Below are positions 4,963 to 5,731 of a stretch of 5,731 bases of DNA, piece after piece. The stretch is from contig DNXU01000147.1 in NCBI GenBank assembly GCA_003505715.1, positions 3,326-9,056 on the forward strand, read 5' to 3'. Each line of letters begins with the position of its first letter. The stretch's first letter is position 1. Below the pieces are notes generated by a model, which did no database searches, was not told where the DNA came from, and saw only the letters and a program-made list of their open reading frames with translations. This DNA comes from Cyanobacteria bacterium UBA8803. GTDB taxonomy: Bacteria > Cyanobacteriota > Cyanobacteriia > Cyanobacteriales > Coleofasciculaceae. The position numbers were made by a program, and so were the translations under genes.

Positions 4963-5667
4963 ATGAAGCAGAAGCCATCTTTATCGGATTTTTCAACACT
5001 AAAATATACCTTCATATTTTGGACATTGGGCAGTTTGTTAATAATCTTAAGCATTAAATATTATATCTTAAGTTGGTTGTTTTTATGGTCAAGTATCAGT
5101 TTTATTTTGGTGGGAATAGCTTATGCTGGTCTAGGGGCAAAAATATTTGGTAAAAAAGCCAATGGCAAAATAAGCAAATTATCTTTAGTTATTTTGCTAC
5201 CTTATCTATTACTAACGTGGATAACCTGGCACCTGCAACGTTGGCTTAGCACAGAAGATTGTTGTAATGAAATAACCCCAGGTATTTGGCTGGGGCGCAG
5301 AGCTTTCCTCAAGGAATTGCCGGAAAATATCGACTTAATTGTTGATTTAACTGCTGAATTTTCTGAACCTAGCCATGTTATTATAGGCAAAACTTATATT
5401 TGTATCCCGACATTAGATACCTCTGCCCCCCAGGAGACAGTATTTAAGGAACTCATCCAAAAAATATTAGTTTGGGACGGCAATGTATATATTCATTGTG
5501 CTTTGGGACACGGACGTTCAGCTACTGTTGCCGCTGGTGTTCTCCTGGCCAAAGGCATAGTTAATGACTTCCATCAAGCAGAAAAAGTCCTTTTAACTAT
5601 ACGTCCGAGGATTAAATTCAGCCAAGTTCAAAAAAAACTGTTAAAGAAAATGTCGAGAGTCTTATAA
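4963..5667 (+). CDS. Membrane-anchored dual-specificity phosphatase
   Basis: This 234-residue protein joins an N-terminal membrane domain to a C-terminal cysteine-based phosphatase domain. Hydrophobic segments lie at about 15-33, 35-58 and 73-90. The phosphatase domain (about 103-232) starts with ITPGIWLGRR. It carries a likely general acid Asp152 in IPTLDTSAP and the P-loop signature HCALGHGRS (178-186: nucleophile Cys179, Arg185, Ser186). It ends with the typical IRPRIKFSQVQKKLL segment. All catalytic residues are present, so it should hydrolyse phosphomonoesters on Tyr, Ser/Thr or possibly lipid head groups by way of a phosphocysteine. By the positive-inside rule the Lys-rich loop 60-72 is cytoplasmic, which would put the catalytic domain on the far side if segment 73-90 crosses. 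The gene is visibly more AT-rich than its neighbours and has no HIP1 site. Substrate is unknown; the family call is firm. Confidence 0.9.
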   Translation: MKQKPSLSDFSTLKYTFIFWTLGSLLIILSIKYYILSWLFLWSSISFILVGIAYAGLGAKIFGKKANGKISKLSLVILLPYLLLTWITWHLQRWLSTEDCCNEITPGIWLGRRAFLKELPENIDLIVDLTAEFSEPSHVIIGKTYICIPTLDTSAPQETVFKELIQKILVWDGNVYIHCALGHGRSATVAAGVLLAKGIVNDFHQAEKVLLTIRPRIKFSQVQKKLLKKMSRVL

Positions 5668-5675
5668 TTTGGTTC

Positions 5676-5716
5676 AACTCTTAATTTGCGATCGCATCAA
5701 CGGAAAATCAAGAGTT
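5676..5716. repeat. Inverted arms around a HIP1 site after phosphatase gene
   Basis: AACTCTT (5676-5682) and AAGAGTT (5710-5716) are perfect seven-base inverted arms enclosing TGCGATCGCA (5687-5696), itself palindromic and containing HIP1. The structure starts nine bases after the phosphatase stop. With a 27-base loop and no T-run it is a poor intrinsic terminator. No gene start or end can be assigned in the last 64 bases. Confidence 0.3.
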
Positions 5717-5731
5717 CTGTTCGTTTATTGA

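Noticed and set aside
5202..5390. Minus-strand reading frame inside the phosphatase gene
   Set aside because: It is antisense to the conserved start of the phosphatase domain and has no features of its own.

Overview
The window looks like chromosomal DNA from a multicellular, probably filamentous, cyanobacterium. The evidence is eight copies of the HIP1 octamer GCGATCGC, heptanucleotide tandem repeats of the STRR type known from filamentous cyanobacteria, and several proteins of cyanobacterial flavour: a sigma-like HTH protein, an AAA_35-type ATPase and a secreted coiled-coil protein. No rRNA, tRNA, CRISPR array or complete insertion sequence was found. Taxonomic placement below phylum is inference.

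Layout from left to right. Positions 3-1091 (+) hold the 3' part of a sigma-70-like HTH protein whose 5' end lies outside the window. A nested inverted repeat (1093-1160) fills the gap to a convergent glutathione S-transferase gene (1177-1830, -). The 417-base gap between this gene and the divergent AAA_35 ATPase gene (2248-3414, +) carries the most striking structure here. It is a 130-base head-to-head pair of 57-base half-elements, each with two hairpins, and the hairpin stems differ between halves by compensatory base-pair changes. A second palindrome and a short leader with competing hairpins follow it. The 504-base gap after the ATPase gene appears non-coding and is dense in repeats: opposed heptamer arrays, two terminator-like hairpins, an operator-like palindrome and a short GGATGAG repeat. 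Then come two leftward genes, probably one operon: a P-loop kinase of the adenylate kinase/FlaR-like type (4329-4871) and a small exported coiled-coil protein (3919-4287). A divergent gene with a strong Shine-Dalgarno sequence encodes a membrane-anchored dual-specificity phosphatase (4963-5667, +). The last 64 bases hold only a HIP1 site between short inverted arms.

The genes do not form one evident pathway. The ATPase and the sigma-like protein belong to families common in cyanobacterial signalling or conflict-type loci, but no partner gene is visible in this window. The GST, kinase and phosphatase look like single-function housekeeping or stress genes. No complete new multi-gene system can be supported from this sequence. 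The best lead is the covarying palindromic repeat at 1911-2040, followed by the phosphatase topology and the orphan AAA_35 ATPase.
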